Shown: positions 50,045 through 63,200, counted from the stretch's first letter. The stretch: DNA of 64,000 nt from Coleophoma eucalyptorum (GCA_026120035.1 JALRME010000023.1:248001-312000); one strand, 5' to 3'. Notes: generated by a model not told the origin, from the sequence alone. A program made the numbers and translations.

Positions 50045-50690
50045 GTTGATTGCTGAAAGGTGATGTTCAAATTCCAGTGATGGAGCTTGAGGGAAGGAAA
50101 GAGAGTTGATGATAAAGGTTCGAAGGAGAAGAGACACAGAAGGAATCCTGAGTGTCGGATTCAACGAGAACCTGAGTACTACCAGATGTGATTCTCAGTG
50201 CCACACAGTAGGTTTAAGACTTCAACGCGTCATTGAGTGAGATAGAATATCAAAAGTGCCTTCGTTTCAATGTATGAGGCAAAAGAGCCAGAAAACCCAC
50301 CGAGAAAGTGAAGCCTTGGTATGTCTGGCTTATTGCTTGCCTTCCCTATTTCCCAGAGAGGTTGCTGTTTCCCCAGATGTCTAGTAGAGCAGGCTAACTA
50401 TTGGAGGCAGTTTGGAGGGGGAAAGGTTCAGCCTCGTCAGCCTCGTCACGTGCACAATCACATTCGCACGCCAACCCCAATCAAGCACATGGCACCAGCC
50501 CGAACCGAAATTCGCAACCTCGGCATCTTTTGACGGGACGGAAGACAGGCGGTGATTGATTAACGGATGGATGATGGACTAAACAACCTGATCTCTTAGT
50601 TGCATTCCACAGCCTCTACTCTTGTCCCGTTGTCAACATCACGACCTAGTGCAAGTCGTGACGACGACATTAACCACCCTGAATCTGAAG
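50045..50690. other. Divergent promoter region
   Basis: A spacer between the CAF1-type nuclease (minus) and pex26 (plus). No gene was seen. Confidence 0.6.
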
Positions 50691-52078
50691 ATGGCCTCCA
50701 ATGGGTCTATCGCTACGACGCTGACCCCGACCAGAGACACGCTCTCGTCGTCGCAATTATTATCCTCGTCCGTCTCCTCTCTCTCTAATTCCGCCTCGTC
50801 GCGAAACAGTTCGTCCCAGATCACCAAAATCTACCGGCAATCCTCAACGCTCTTTCTGACGCGTCGTCTACCTGAATCATTATCTACGATCCTCCCTGTT
50901 ATCACTCCCCCTTCCGAAGATGCAAATGAGCCCGCGCCTATCGCAAAAGCATCGAGAACAACACGGATAAAGGTGTGGAGTTTATACTTGACCATCTTGA
51001 ATGCTGTGATTGAGCTAGACTCGGACGACGGTAAACAGGCTTTCGGAAGCCAGGAATGGCGAGGGCTTGTGAATAAGGTCCGAGACGGTGAGGTGTGGGA
51101 AGAGGTTGTCAAGAATGGATATGGCGGGGTGGAAGGCGATGTGGATTCCGACGTTGTCATTAATCTGTAGGCATTTGGATGGCTTCTGTTTCAATCTATA
51201 CTAATCCTTCCAGTGCGACTTTATTACTTGCGCATGCACGAACGCAAAAATTGAACCAGGAACGGCTGGAAGCCTACTTAGCAACATCCAACAGCCCCAA
51301 TCTCGACATTGCCGATCGTTTGCAAAAGGATCCTCGGAGACGAGCAATGAGCCCCAGCAAGAGAAATGGCACTGACACACCACGAGATCTGAATGCGCGC
51401 GTCAAAATCCTTGAGCTATACACGCTGCACGTCTTACTCCGAAACAACGAATGGGACTATGCGCGAGAATTTATTAGCATGAGCGAAGTCCTGGACGAGG
51501 AGCGACGAGAAGCCTTTCTGCAAGCGCTCCAGAGCCTCCATGATGAGCAGATTGAAGCGGAGAATAGAGGAAGAGAGGAGCAGAGATATCAAGAGGAGCA
51601 ATTACAGCGAGAGATCGAAGAGGCGAGGAGGAAACGGGCTGAAAATGAGGAGCGGGAACGGAGAAGGCACGAAGAAGAGATTAGACGAATACCTGGCAAA
51701 CGGCGAGGCAGCGAGACAGATTACGGCGTCGAGCCAGTCCATTCAAGTAATAATTCCAACAAAACACGGTCGGCCAAAAGCGGCTCATCGCAAGGGTCAG
51801 CCATATCATCACCACAAGCACGAGCAGCCTTGCCGAAGAACGGCACATCCCAACCCTTCATGAAGCGCGCCGCTACCATCGTTGCCAACCTCCAGAAGGT
51901 ACTTGGGAACATAGCCGGTTCATTCAAGACGAACCCGATGCTGCTGTTGCGATTTCTGGCGTTTATGATTGGCATGCTTATCGTCCTCAGTCGCAAGGAT
52001 GTCAAGGCGCAAATCAGGAGGATGTGGGATAAGGTCAAGGCTACGGCTGGGATGGGCGTTAAGGTTAGCTATATTTAA
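50691..52078 (+). CDS. PEX26: Peroxin Pex26-like tail-anchored protein
   Basis: This protein has 446 residues in exons 50691-51166 and 51214-52078 (47-nt GT-AG intron, donor GTAGGC). A Ser/Thr-rich start precedes a helical domain ([20 protein letters not shown], then [22 protein letters not shown] helices). A long charged coiled coil (about residues 290-345) follows, and a single C-terminal membrane segment ([17 protein letters not shown]) lies near residue 415. This architecture is that of filamentous-fungal Pex26, the peroxisomal anchor that recruits the Pex1-Pex6 AAA complex for recycling the Pex5 import receptor. ATG 50691 (AAGATGGCC) is favoured over an upstream in-frame one. The gene converges on sgf73. 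Confidence 0.85.
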
Positions 52079-52540
52079 TGAATTTTTGGATTCCGGACTT
52101 TCGCGTGCTCGATTGGAGAGGTTATACCGGTGGACGGGGAGTTTGTATCATCATAGTACCATATCTTGTACCATAGCGTTTCTAGGGAGGCCTCTAATAC
52201 GGCCGAGATTTTATGACATTTTGGGTAGCGACTGTGCCTGCTCCTTAATCTTTCTTATTGTCTGTAGTGCGATATGATCATTGCAGACCTAATATACTCT
52301 ACTGGATGAAACAAAATACTGAAAGGGGTATGTACGAATGACTTGAAAACCCGAAAACCGAACCCATCCCTTGATGCCTTTAAAATCCAGATCATCGTGT
52401 AGCCATCCAGTATACAACGAAAACACCATCAACGCCAATGAGAAAACTCCTCTTCCCACTGTAACCCCATTCGCAATCCAGCCTGGTTGCTTCGTTCCCT
52501 GCTCACCATTCCAAACACCAAAGTCGAAGGCCGTAAATAA
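52079..52540. other. Intergenic between converging genes
   Basis: 3' flanks of pex26 and sgf73. Nothing else was seen. Confidence 0.6.
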
Positions 52541-54120
<1,580 letters not shown>

Positions 54121-56248
54121 GATTGCCGAAACTGTAAAAGATATATTGTGAATGAGAGACGGAGCTATCAGATCGGGTCACTTGCAATCGCGATCAGACA
54201 AGGCTGGCGATTAGAGTGTTCGGATAATCTGATTATCCGTGCCCGAATCTACGAAACGTTGACATACAAGGCTCCGCAAGTGAATGCATGGATCAGACCG
54301 ACAATATTTATATTATGAAGCATTTTTAGTGATATGGAGGAAACATAACTATAATTCTTCAATCGGAAGCCATTTATTATTTAGGAGATGGCATTGCATC
54401 GATCTTATCGCCTACCATTGACATGTACGGAGAGGTATGTCAGACCAATCGTCTGCTAACTTTACAGAAAAGAAGACACTACGGTGTAATGTTAATGTTT
54501 TCTTGAGTTAACAAAAGCAATAAATCTAACTCCTACCTTGACCCTGCTAAAATTTGGCAACTTAGAGTCTATGGTACAACGAAACTTCGAAATATTATTT
54601 AAATGAAGAACACAAACCCAGACGACTCTCATATACAATGCAAGAGTATACTAGCCTTAAGAACCTATTATTCTCAATTATAAAATTCCTAATAGCCAGA
54701 GCTTCGGATCTCCCCAAGATAAACTATTTCAATAATCAATCGTAAAGTAGCACCACATACTCAGAAGTGTGAACCACTTCTTTCCTCAAGAGCCAGAACC
54801 CCCCCCCCCCCGCCTCCCAACATAAAAGGTATCTGTACAAATGAATTCGAATAATACCATAGCATCGAATGTCAACTTCCAACGTGCAGACCAAAACCAT
54901 TTGAGGAGTTATAGAAGCAATACGAGGGATCTTGCGACCACAGCAGAAGTAGGCACCTACTCAGAGACAATGGTTCTCAGTTCCCTCTTCACACGAAGGA
55001 GGTAATCCCAGCAGGATTGATGAATACAATGCAATCTCAGTCTTCGGCCGGCGGGCCAGGCAGAGAATCAAGCAGTTATGGAAGAGGCATTCCAGCAAAA
55101 AGGATAACGTGAACAGGATCAGGCTAACAGCCAAGACATTCTCTACTAATGCTAAGAAGGGGAGGTTTCTCACTTTGAACTTCAACGGGGATAAAGTCAA
55201 CACGAGAAGAAAGGGTTGCAAGTGAGTTAAAACCCAGCTTTGTCTTTGCATTACTGTGTTCTCACCGGATTCGGGGCTAATAGGAAGTAAGCATGGGCAG
55301 ATCATGAACGAATGTAGAGAACAAATGCGAATGACTCGAACATGGGAAGAAACAGACCGATCCGATCAGAAACCCGAGAACAGCAAACCAAAGGACAAAG
55401 AACGTGGCATTGCCAACGCCTTATAACAACAAATCGCCGCGTAAGGGGAAATAAACAAAAAAGAAAAGAGGTTGGACAGAAACAGCAGAAGTAGCCGCCG
55501 ACCCCCAACCGGCCCGTCGGCCCCCCGAAGCCGAATAAGCATGGGATGGGCAAAAGGCATGCGCACCAAAAACCTGGCCGAACAAACAACCGCGAGAAAT
55601 ATGGCGAGCGGTAAACGAGGAACGGTAAACGACAAAGCCTTCGCTTCCCCAGCACACAACCATGCAACCCCGCATCAACTCCCACCCTTCAGCCCTTCAT
55701 CCAGGAACTTCAACGTAAAGCCTTGACTCACTACCCCCAGGAATGAAACTGCACTGATTACCAAGAAGTTTGACCAGAAGAAAGAAAAAATCCCTCTCGG
55801 GCTTGGCTCGCGTGCATGTTTGTTTGTTAGTGTTAGCTTATGCCGGTGGATCAGCGGTACAAGTTTGAGAGCTTGGCGGGATGCGCTTTCGATTGACTGG
55901 ATGGGGGATGGAGGATGGAGCCATTGCCCATTCCTGGAAAGGCCCTTGAGCATCGCCTCCAAGTTTGTCATTCAAGATTTCGATTTTGGTGTTTATTAAT
56001 TATCCTTCCACATCATGTGCATGTGGGTGGCTTGAGAGTTGCGGGAAAGGGTGCATGAATGACTGCAGGGAAATCTCCATCGAGCTTCGAGTTGTGCTTA
56101 ATGTTCAATTTAGTCGCCCGCTTGTCCTCTGGATTATAAAGAGACCGGTTTGGAATTGAGATTTTGGAAGGGCCTTTGGACGAGCGCATCATTTGCAATT
56201 ACTCGACGCTTTGCTTTCTTTCTTGCTTGCTTTGGATAATCAACCACC
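54121..56248. other. Long divergent intergenic region (about 2.1 kb)
   Basis: A spacer between sgf73 (minus) and the MFS gene (plus). It has a 13-base poly-C at 54799-54811. Overlapping frames at 55.3-55.97 kb on both strands have odd, Cys/Phe-rich or Arg-rich composition and no domain, so they are probably leader or spacer DNA. Confidence 0.55.
54799..54811. repeat. Poly-C tract (13 C)
   Basis: An uninterrupted C run in intergenic DNA, length uncertain. Confidence 0.8.
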
Positions 56249-57956
56249 ATGGCTTCTGCTCTGAAAGTCCAGGCCGAGACAAGCAATGCCTTGTCGCTGA
56301 CTCCCACCGCCATGGAGATGAATTCCCTTCACAAATCACCGAATGGAGAGAAACATCTTGACCAGACAACAGACGATACAATCCGGGGAAACGGCAGTGT
56401 GAACACAGAAAACGCGGAGTTGGGAATCAGAGATGACTGCCAGCCACCCGACTCAGCGGTCAATGCCCTTCAACAATGGAACCACCCACGAATCAATATG
56501 TGGAGGGTCTTTGCTTGTTGTTGGTCTTTCTTAATTGCGGGTGGTAATGATGGTTCTTATGGTGTACGTATCAAGCACATCGTCAATACCGTGAGAATTG
56601 AGGGCTAATGTCGGGCTAGGCTTTGATTCCATACGTATGAAACCTTCCTTTCAACTGAGAAATGCTGAACTGACATCTGGTAGCTTGAAACCTACTATGG
56701 TCTCTCATACACCGTCGTATCCTTGATATTCCTCTCTCCCTTTGTAGGCTATACTCTCGCATCGCTACTCAACAATGCCGTGCACGTCAAGTTCGGCCAG
56801 CGAGGCGTTGCCATAATAGGACCGGTATGTCATGTCATCACGTTTGTTGTTATTTCTGTCCACCCCCCCTATCCAGTGATGGTCGTAACCTATATTCTGG
56901 TCGGATTCGGAAACGGCATCGTGGACGCTGCTTGGTGTGCCTGGATTGCCAACATGGTATCCGGTAATCAGGTGTCGGGTTTCTTGCAAGCATCGTACTC
57001 GCTGGGGGCTACTATTACGCCTCTCATTGCTACAGCGATGATTACTCGAGCTGGTTGGCCTTGGTGGAATTTCTACTACTTTATGGTAAGTTGCACATCG
57101 GGTTGTAAGATGTCAGGCTGATAGGTAAAGGTTGGTGGTTCTATCATCGAACTTGCCGTGACGGCCATTACTTTCTGGGAGCAAACTGGGGAGGTATTTA
57201 GGATGGAGAATCCTCGTGATCCCAATGTCAAGGTTGGCCGGACTAGAGAAGCTCTAAGCAATAAGTTGACTTGGATCTTTGCCATCTTCGTTCTAGGTTA
57301 TGTTGGAGCAGAGGGTGAGTTTTGCAGTTCTGCGATGCATAACCGTGCTAATAATTACAGTCTCTCTCGGTGGTTGGATTGTCGTCTTCATGACTAAAGT
57401 ACGCTCGGCAAGCAAGTTCGACTCTGGTATGAGTGCCACCGGGTTCTGGGCTGGCATGACAGTAGGAAGACTGGTGCTGGGTTTTGCAACAGAGAGGATT
57501 GGCGAGCGCTTGTCTGTCATAATCTACCTCGCCATTGCTGTTGCTCTCGAGCTTATCTTCTGGCTCGTGCCATCCATTGTTGTCTCCGCGGTTGCTGTAG
57601 CTTTCTTGGGCTTCATCTTCGGACCTCTCTTCCCAACCGCGACGGTTCTGTTGACGAAAATGCTTCCAAAGCATCTGCATGTGGGCAGTATTGGATTTGC
57701 AACGGCTTTTGGCGGAAGTGGAGGTGCTATATTCCCTTTCATCGTGGGTGCCATTTCCTCTGCCAAGGGCGTCAGGGTCTTGCAGCCAATTATCCTGGCA
57801 TTGCTAGCTCTCATATCTGCTCTGTGGCTTATGCTCCCGAGACTTCCCCAGAAGGATCACGATGTTGAAGCGGGCAAGAAGGTTCAGAAATTCTGGAGTT
57901 GGCTTGGCTGGGACAGAGAAAATAAAGGCTCGAGGAATGGGACGGATGGTATATAA
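56249..57956 (+). CDS. MFS permease (Bsc6-like)
   Basis: This is a 12-TM major facilitator of 503 residues in five exons: 56249-56563, 56620-56634, 56684-57085, 57131-57314 and 57361-57956. The first 80 residues are polar, and membrane segments begin at MWRVFACCWSFLIAGGNDG. The second exon is only 15 bp and adds ALIPY, giving GSYGALIPYLETYYGLSYT, a conserved family stretch. Other blocks are LVGFGNGIVDAAWCAWIA, GMTVGRLVLGFATERIGERL and FGPLFPTATVLLTK. For intron 3 the AAAG acceptor is used; an AG six bases earlier would add two residues and leave a 39-nt intron. These permeases resemble yeast Bsc6 and fungal sugar or small-solute carriers; the substrate is unknown. ATG 56249 sits in CACCATGGC, a strong context. 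Confidence 0.9.
56620..56634 (+). other. 15-bp microexon of the MFS gene
   Basis: GCTTTGATTCCATAC is bounded by CTAG on the left and GTATGA on the right. It adds five residues (ALIPY) without changing phase. It is easily missed by gene finders. Confidence 0.85.
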
Positions 57957-58322
57957 TGCCCTGCGTGCTTTCCGGATCTGAGTTGGCTGACTGAGTAAAC
58001 AGATGAAGTTGTCGCTTAAAGTGAGAAGTCAGAATACTATCTTCTTAAGTATATGTTCAAAGGAAATATAAGGATGGAAATTGAGTTGTTGTGATGACAA
58101 CAGGATTTTAAGTGTTCCTGTTTCTCTTCGGTACTTGTCTTGCGCTATGAGTTCGCTTAACTCCCTGTGCCTATCTGCCATAGAAGGACAGATATAACCA
58201 CTTGAACGATGCTAGAGAGCTACTCTGCTCAAAAAGAGGTTCCTGCAGATGTGGAGTTGTTTTGATGCTAGTAGGCTGCTTATGTTGAAAAGAGACCTGG
58301 GTGAGTAATGAACCAGAATCGA

Positions 58323-58335
58323 GGGGGGGGGGGGG
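58323..58335. repeat. Poly-G tract (13 G)
   Basis: An uninterrupted G run followed by TGGGG, intergenic. Confidence 0.8.
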
Positions 58336-58920
58336 TGGGGTGTGCCTAGGTTTGTGCTGACCAAGTCCACAAATCCCTAGCTGGCTATATCCACTTCGTA
58401 GTCTCAATTATTAGACTCTTAAATTTTGCTTAACTGAGTGCCGAATGTTTGTGATGCAACGATGAGAATGCGGTGAATCTTCTTGATAAAAAAATATATC
58501 AGTATCTGAAGCACCTTACTTACCTCCATTATCCTTAAGGACAGCACTGAAGCAGTTTCCGGTTGTGCCCAACACGAGCCCAATAGCCGCTAGAGGGCTC
58601 CATAACTCTGTAATATTGTCGGCCTTTTATCTTGGGATAATGTCTAACGGGACCGGATATCTCATTCAGTGTATCAATAGATTATATGTCGCAGGCACCG
58701 AGGGTGTGTTCAGGGACAGAGGCCGATACGAAAAGCCATGGCTTCTGTTTGATTTGGTGTTGCGAAATGAGGGTGGAACCACTCGGGGCGGTGTTTCTTG
58801 GAGGTGTAAACCCTGGCATTTGAAAGGCGTGTCGATTTCGAAGGGTACGGCGCCAGTGCTTCGGGATGTCTGAGTCAATCAATAGGTTAAGTTGTTTGAG
58901 GAAAACTGAACCTGACCAGT

Positions 58921-58970
58921 GGAAGAAGGAAAGGGGGAGGAAGAGGAGGAAGAGGGGGAGGAGAGGAAAA
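58921..58970. repeat. 50-base homopurine tract
   Basis: Every base of the plus strand from 58921 to 58970 is A or G, with GGA/GAGG-like motifs and no interruption. Such tracts can form triplex DNA. Confidence 0.8.
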
Positions 58971-59287
58971 TACTTGCCGACTCCAACTTTGGTATAAAGA
59001 AGGATGGATCTGGAGTACGTGGACGATCAAGAGGATGATTAAGCCAGCCAAACAAGAAACCCAAAGAAATGAAAACAAACAGCCGTAGATTTGAGATGAA
59101 TAGTGTAATATTGGGGAGTCATTCGTGTTTAGCAGTTGGATTCCCTCTGTTCTGCTTTCCGTGCATTCAAGTCGAGGAAAGAGCGAGTCTCAATAGCGGA
59201 TTCTTGTTGTAAACAAATGATAAAACATGTCCTGGTAGAGATGGATTACTGGCGACAAGCAAGCAAGCAACGTCTATTGTTCATAGA

Positions 59288-61220
59288 CAGGCTCTCCAAT
59301 GCGAAAGCGACGGCGACGAGCCCTGACAAGAAGAAGGCCTCCCCCAACTAAGCCGACCTGGCGAAAGAGGTTCTGGACCTTTCGCATATGCAGTACTTCA
59401 ACGGTATTGAAGGCAAATCTAGCTCACGATGAAAGTTCCTTAGTAGAATTTCTGCAAGTTCCTGCCCCTGCGTTCGTTGGTGGTAAGATTAAGGAAGCAT
59501 AATATCTGGCGCATCGAATCGAGCAGCTTGATTTCTTATAGACAACCTCAGCAACAACGTCACCAAATTCCTTGCACGGGTTGTAGAGCCTCCTCCCTCC
59601 TCCCCGCTCCCCCAACCCCCGTACTCTGTTGCACATCGCATCGGTGGGTCCCCACAAGTTGCTAACAACGCCTCAACGGGTTGAGTTCAAAACCGGATTC
59701 TATGATCAGGTACTCGAGCTCCTCGAAGCCAAAAAGCAAAACGAGCTTCAAGAGGGCAAGGTTTCGGGTCTTTGTTGCATATCGCAAACTGGCCAGACCA
59801 AGTCTTTGCTCGTTGGGAGTGGAAGACAAACCTACCTCTCCAGATGTATAACGGTCTTACACAAAGGTAAGGGGAGGCATTTCTCCGTGATTGAGCTGCA
59901 AGTTCCAGCTGCCGCTCGTGAGCGCTAGAGGCGTTAGCCCACCTGGAGAAAACAGGTACTACCAAAGCGTGAACCATTCAGGGACAAGACAAGAAACAAC
60001 AAAGATCATTTGTTGCAAGCCGCAACGGGCCCAGATCAAACTGTGCGGCAGGTTAGTTGGTCTTGAGGAGACGCAGGCGCTCCAGACAGGGAGAACTGCC
60101 GCAACAAAGTTCGCAACATGGATGCCATCGAGCGCAAACCTACAATTAGCCCCTCTGGACCAGCAAGACGCGGAGGAAGCGCGTCAGGTACAGAACATTC
60201 AAGCCTGTTTTAGATAAGAGATGCATTTTGTTGCAAATCAGACAGCGGGCCAGATCAAGCCGTGTGGCAAGCTAGCTAATCTTGAGAAGATGCAGACACT
60301 TCAGGCAGGGAGAACTGCCGCAACAAAGTTCGCGGCATGGATACCATGGAGCGCAAACTGACAGTTAGCACCGCTGGACCAGCGAGGATATGGATTTGTT
60401 GCAGATCAGACAGCGGGCCAGACCAAGCTGTGTTGCAAGCTATTGAGTCTTGAAGAAATGCTGGTCCAGGCAGGGAGGGGAAAAGTGCCGTGTCAAAGTT
60501 CACAGCATGGATGCCATTGAGCGCGAACTGACCGTTAGCAGCCCTAGCCTAGCGTGGCGCGGAGGAAGAGCGCGAGGAGCCACAGAGCACTGGAGCACTG
60601 GGGACCGGTTGAGAGGAGAGGATGTATGTTTGTTGCAAATCAGACCACGGGCCAGAGCAGGCTTTCAGGATTGCGAAGTAACGGTAACTATGAAGGATTC
60701 AGCCGAGATCAACTCTCCCTTACAACCCAGATAAATTAGCTGGTGCAAATGGGCCACGAGCGCAATGGCGAAGATGCATGTTGCATGTCGCGAAGAGAGG
60801 CTCGACCCGACTTTCGTTAACGCAGGGACCAGACCAAGACCAATTTCCACTTGAAGGGTCCTTATCGCTTGGATAGTTTGTGGCTCGTGGGCAGAGCAGC
60901 TTTGTTGCAAGTCTGATGTGGCGAGATCGAGGATCAAATCGGAGCTTGCAGAGGCCAGCCTTGACATGTAAGGGATAGGTGCGTGGCGGTGGATGGCGGT
61001 GGATAGCACACTTGTACCTGAGATCGAACCCGACAGCAGCGTTAGTGGAGATCTGGAAAAGGTGTCTAGACGATCGGTAAGGAGTTGCCGAGGCGACTAA
61101 CGAATAACTTTCAGGTCGCAGAGGCTGCAGAAGTGGCCAAGCCCTTGTCTAAATATGCTTAATGTTAGTTTGCATGTTCAAGAACCTGGGCGGGGCGGAG
61201 CGGAAGCTTCATGCGGCCAC
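59288..61220 (+). pseudogene. Coding-like, intron-like fragments; possible decayed or fast-evolving intron-rich gene
   Basis: No complete gene could be built, but several plus-strand pieces read like protein and are bounded by splice-like signals. They are ATSPDKKKASP with ADLAKEVLDLSHMQYFNGIE (59.3-59.4 kb), QRVEFKTGFYDQVLELLEAK (59.66-59.76 kb, followed by AAG^GTTTCG), and WEWKTNLPLQMYNGLTQ (59.8-59.87 kb, followed by AAAG^GTAAGG). A repeated MDAIERKLTVS-like piece appears three times (60.1-60.55 kb). A plausible C-terminus is split by two short introns: RIKSELAEASLDI, TLVPEIEPDSSVSGDLEK and VAEAAEVAKPLSKYA, then stop at about 61.15 kb. Stops and frame changes occur between pieces. No family was recognised. 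It may be a broken gene, or a real one I could not assemble. Confidence 0.35.
59627..60940 (+). repeat. Dispersed copies of a core repeat (type A)
   Basis: Eight diverged copies of a core reading about TTTGTTGCAAATCAGACAGC, followed by GGGCCAGACCAAG, start near 59627, 59772, 60010, 60228, 60396, 60630, 60780 and 60902. Copies at 60010, 60228 and 60396 are embedded in longer tandem units of about 170-230 bp that also share the MDAIERK-like stretch. Confidence 0.75.
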
Positions 61221-62640
61221 CAAAGTAAGGACCAGAGGCCGAGTCCTTCATCTGCAGTCTTGCTGCACATCGCATGGCGGCCAGACCAGAGTGGCCATTC
61301 CAATTGTTGTCGCTATCTTGACGGGTGCCGCCAGTTGGGAAATGTTCGAGATAGGTTGGTAAGAACTATCTGAAGCCTCAAGCCGGCCACCAAGGCAAGG
61401 ACAGGAGGCCGGGTCTCTCTTGTCTGTAACCTAGATCACACTGCCGAACTCTTGCTGCACGTCGCATAGCGGCCAGACCAGAATAGCCATTCCAATCCTT
61501 GGCTTAATCACCACTATTATTGCTGCTATTTTGGAGATGTTCAAAATAAGTTGCATGAGGGTTACCAAGTATTGGCGAGGCGGCAACTAGGGCAAGCAAA
61601 GGAGGCCGAATCCCTCTCATCTGTCGCCTAGAGCATACTGCCGAACCCTTGCTGCACGTCGCATAGTGGCTTGACCAGAATAGCCATCCCAATTCGTGTC
61701 ACGTCGTTATGAGTATTGCTGCCTGGAAGATATTCAAGATAAGTCTGAAGCCTCAATGCAGCCATCAAGGCAAGACAAGGAGGCCGAGTCCCCTTCATCT
61801 TTAGTATTGCTGCACATCGCATACTGGCCAGACCAGAATCGCTGTTTCAATTCTTGCCATGATCACGATAGGTATTACTACCTTGGAGACATTCAAGATA
61901 GTGTTATGAGAGCTATCAAGGCATGGCAAGGCCGAGTCCCCTACATCTGTAGTCTTGCTGCACATCGCATACTGGCCAGACCGAATAGCCCTTCCAATTC
62001 TTGTCATAGTCATGATAGCCATTGCTAACCTGAAGATACTCAAGATAGTGCTATTGGAGACATCTGAAGTCTTAATGCAGCTATCAAGCCAGGGCAAGGA
62101 GGTCGAGTCCCTTTCACCTGTCATCTAGATCATGCATCAGCAATCCTTGCTGCAAATCGCATACTGGCCAGACCAGAATAGCCGTTCCAATTCTTGTCAT
62201 AATCTTGATAGGTGATTTTAACCTTAAAGATACTCAAGATTCTGAAGCCTCAATACAGCCACCAAGGTAATAGGCAAGGGGGCAGAATCACTTTCGTTTA
62301 TCACCTAGATCACGCCTCAGCAGTCTTGCTGCACATCGCGCAGTGGCCAGACCAGAATATCCGTTCCATTTCATGTCATAGTCATGATTGCTATTACTAC
62401 CTTGAAGATATTCAAGACAGTGTTATTAGCCTCAATGCAGCCACCTAGGCAGGGCGAGGAGGTTAAATCACTTTCGTTGTCATCTAGATCACACCTCAAC
62501 AGTCTTGCTGCACATCGCACTGTGGCCAGACCAGAATAGCCAATGCCAATTCTTGCCACAGTCATGACAGGTGACTTTAACCTGGTGATGTTCAAGATTA
62601 TTTTGTGCGAGCCATAAGGACCTGTGTCCCGGCAAAGTGA
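61190..62640 (+). repeat. Tandem array, eight units of about 150-197 bp (type B)
   Basis: The core TTGCTGCACATCGCA, then TGGCCAGACCAGAATAGCC, recurs at 61260, 61452, 61649, 61807, 61955, 62147, 62326 and 62505. The spacings are 192, 197, 158, 148, 192, 179 and 179 bases. Units also share GAAGCCTCAATGCAGCCACC before the core and ATTCTTGTCATAGTCATGAT plus AGATATTCAAGATAG after it. The copies are diverged, and the first is the most GC-rich. Confidence 0.88.
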
Positions 62641-63155
62641 CAGAACCAAGCCACTTGATGTTAGAGAGGTGGCAGGCAGTGCCTCTCACTCTAGCAAGGT
62701 GTATAGCAACAAAACTTGGTCACGGGTATGATTGAGATTGAAGACACGAGAAAGGAAAGAGATACAACGCACACTATGCGCCGGTTGCTGCTCTTAGTTG
62801 AGTGACATCCCCTCACATCAACCTATCTCATATGAGACAAAACGACATAAGCAACATCAATGACACCTATTGAGTATAGAAACAGCGAGCAATAAACAGC
62901 ATTGAAGCATCCTAACTCAACCTAGCCCAAAAACCTAACAAAAGCCAAGTGAAAAGAGCATGTTCCTCTAACCTAAACCCCCATCCTCGTGTAAACCTTA
63001 TACTATGCCAGATATGCGCCTATGTACCCCGTAAAAGACCCTTCACGAAAGCACCTTACTTGAGAAACCCAAAACCCACATCTCCAAACAATAGCGAAGA
63101 AAATCGCGAGAGGGAAAAAAAAAGTTACGACAAGAAACAAGAAACCCCAAGGCGT

Positions 63156-63192
63156 TTGTTGCACATCGCAGCAACTTGGCGAGGCCAGACCA
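63156..63192 (+). repeat. Isolated copy of the core repeat
   Basis: TTGTTGCACATCGCA, then GGCCAGACCAGACC, matching the array core, about 650 bases beyond the last array copy. Confidence 0.75.
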
Positions 63193-63200
63193 GACCGACT

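Larger units (their letters stand above)
57957..59287. other. Intergenic, simple-sequence rich
   Basis: It contains a 13-base poly-G at 58323-58335 and a 50-base homopurine stretch at 58921-58970. No gene is supported. Confidence 0.55.

Noticed and set aside
55302..55971. Overlapping frames on both strands in the sgf73-MFS spacer
   Set aside because: Unusual Cys/Phe or Arg-rich composition, several frames open at once, and no motif; more like GC-skewed leader DNA than genes.
61850..62080. C/D snoRNA-like words (ATGATAG and CTGA) inside array units
   Set aside because: The C-box-like word does not match RTGATGA, the CTGA is missing in some units, and no consistent terminal stem was found.
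61190..62640. CRISPR-like array
   Set aside because: The units are about 150-197 bp, diverged and of variable length, in a fungal nuclear genome. They do not have short identical repeats with unique spacers.
61504..62689. Several minus-strand frames of 60-107 residues with a repeated pattern
   Set aside because: They track the tandem repeat units and shift frame between units, as expected for shadows in a repeat whose unit length is not a multiple of three.
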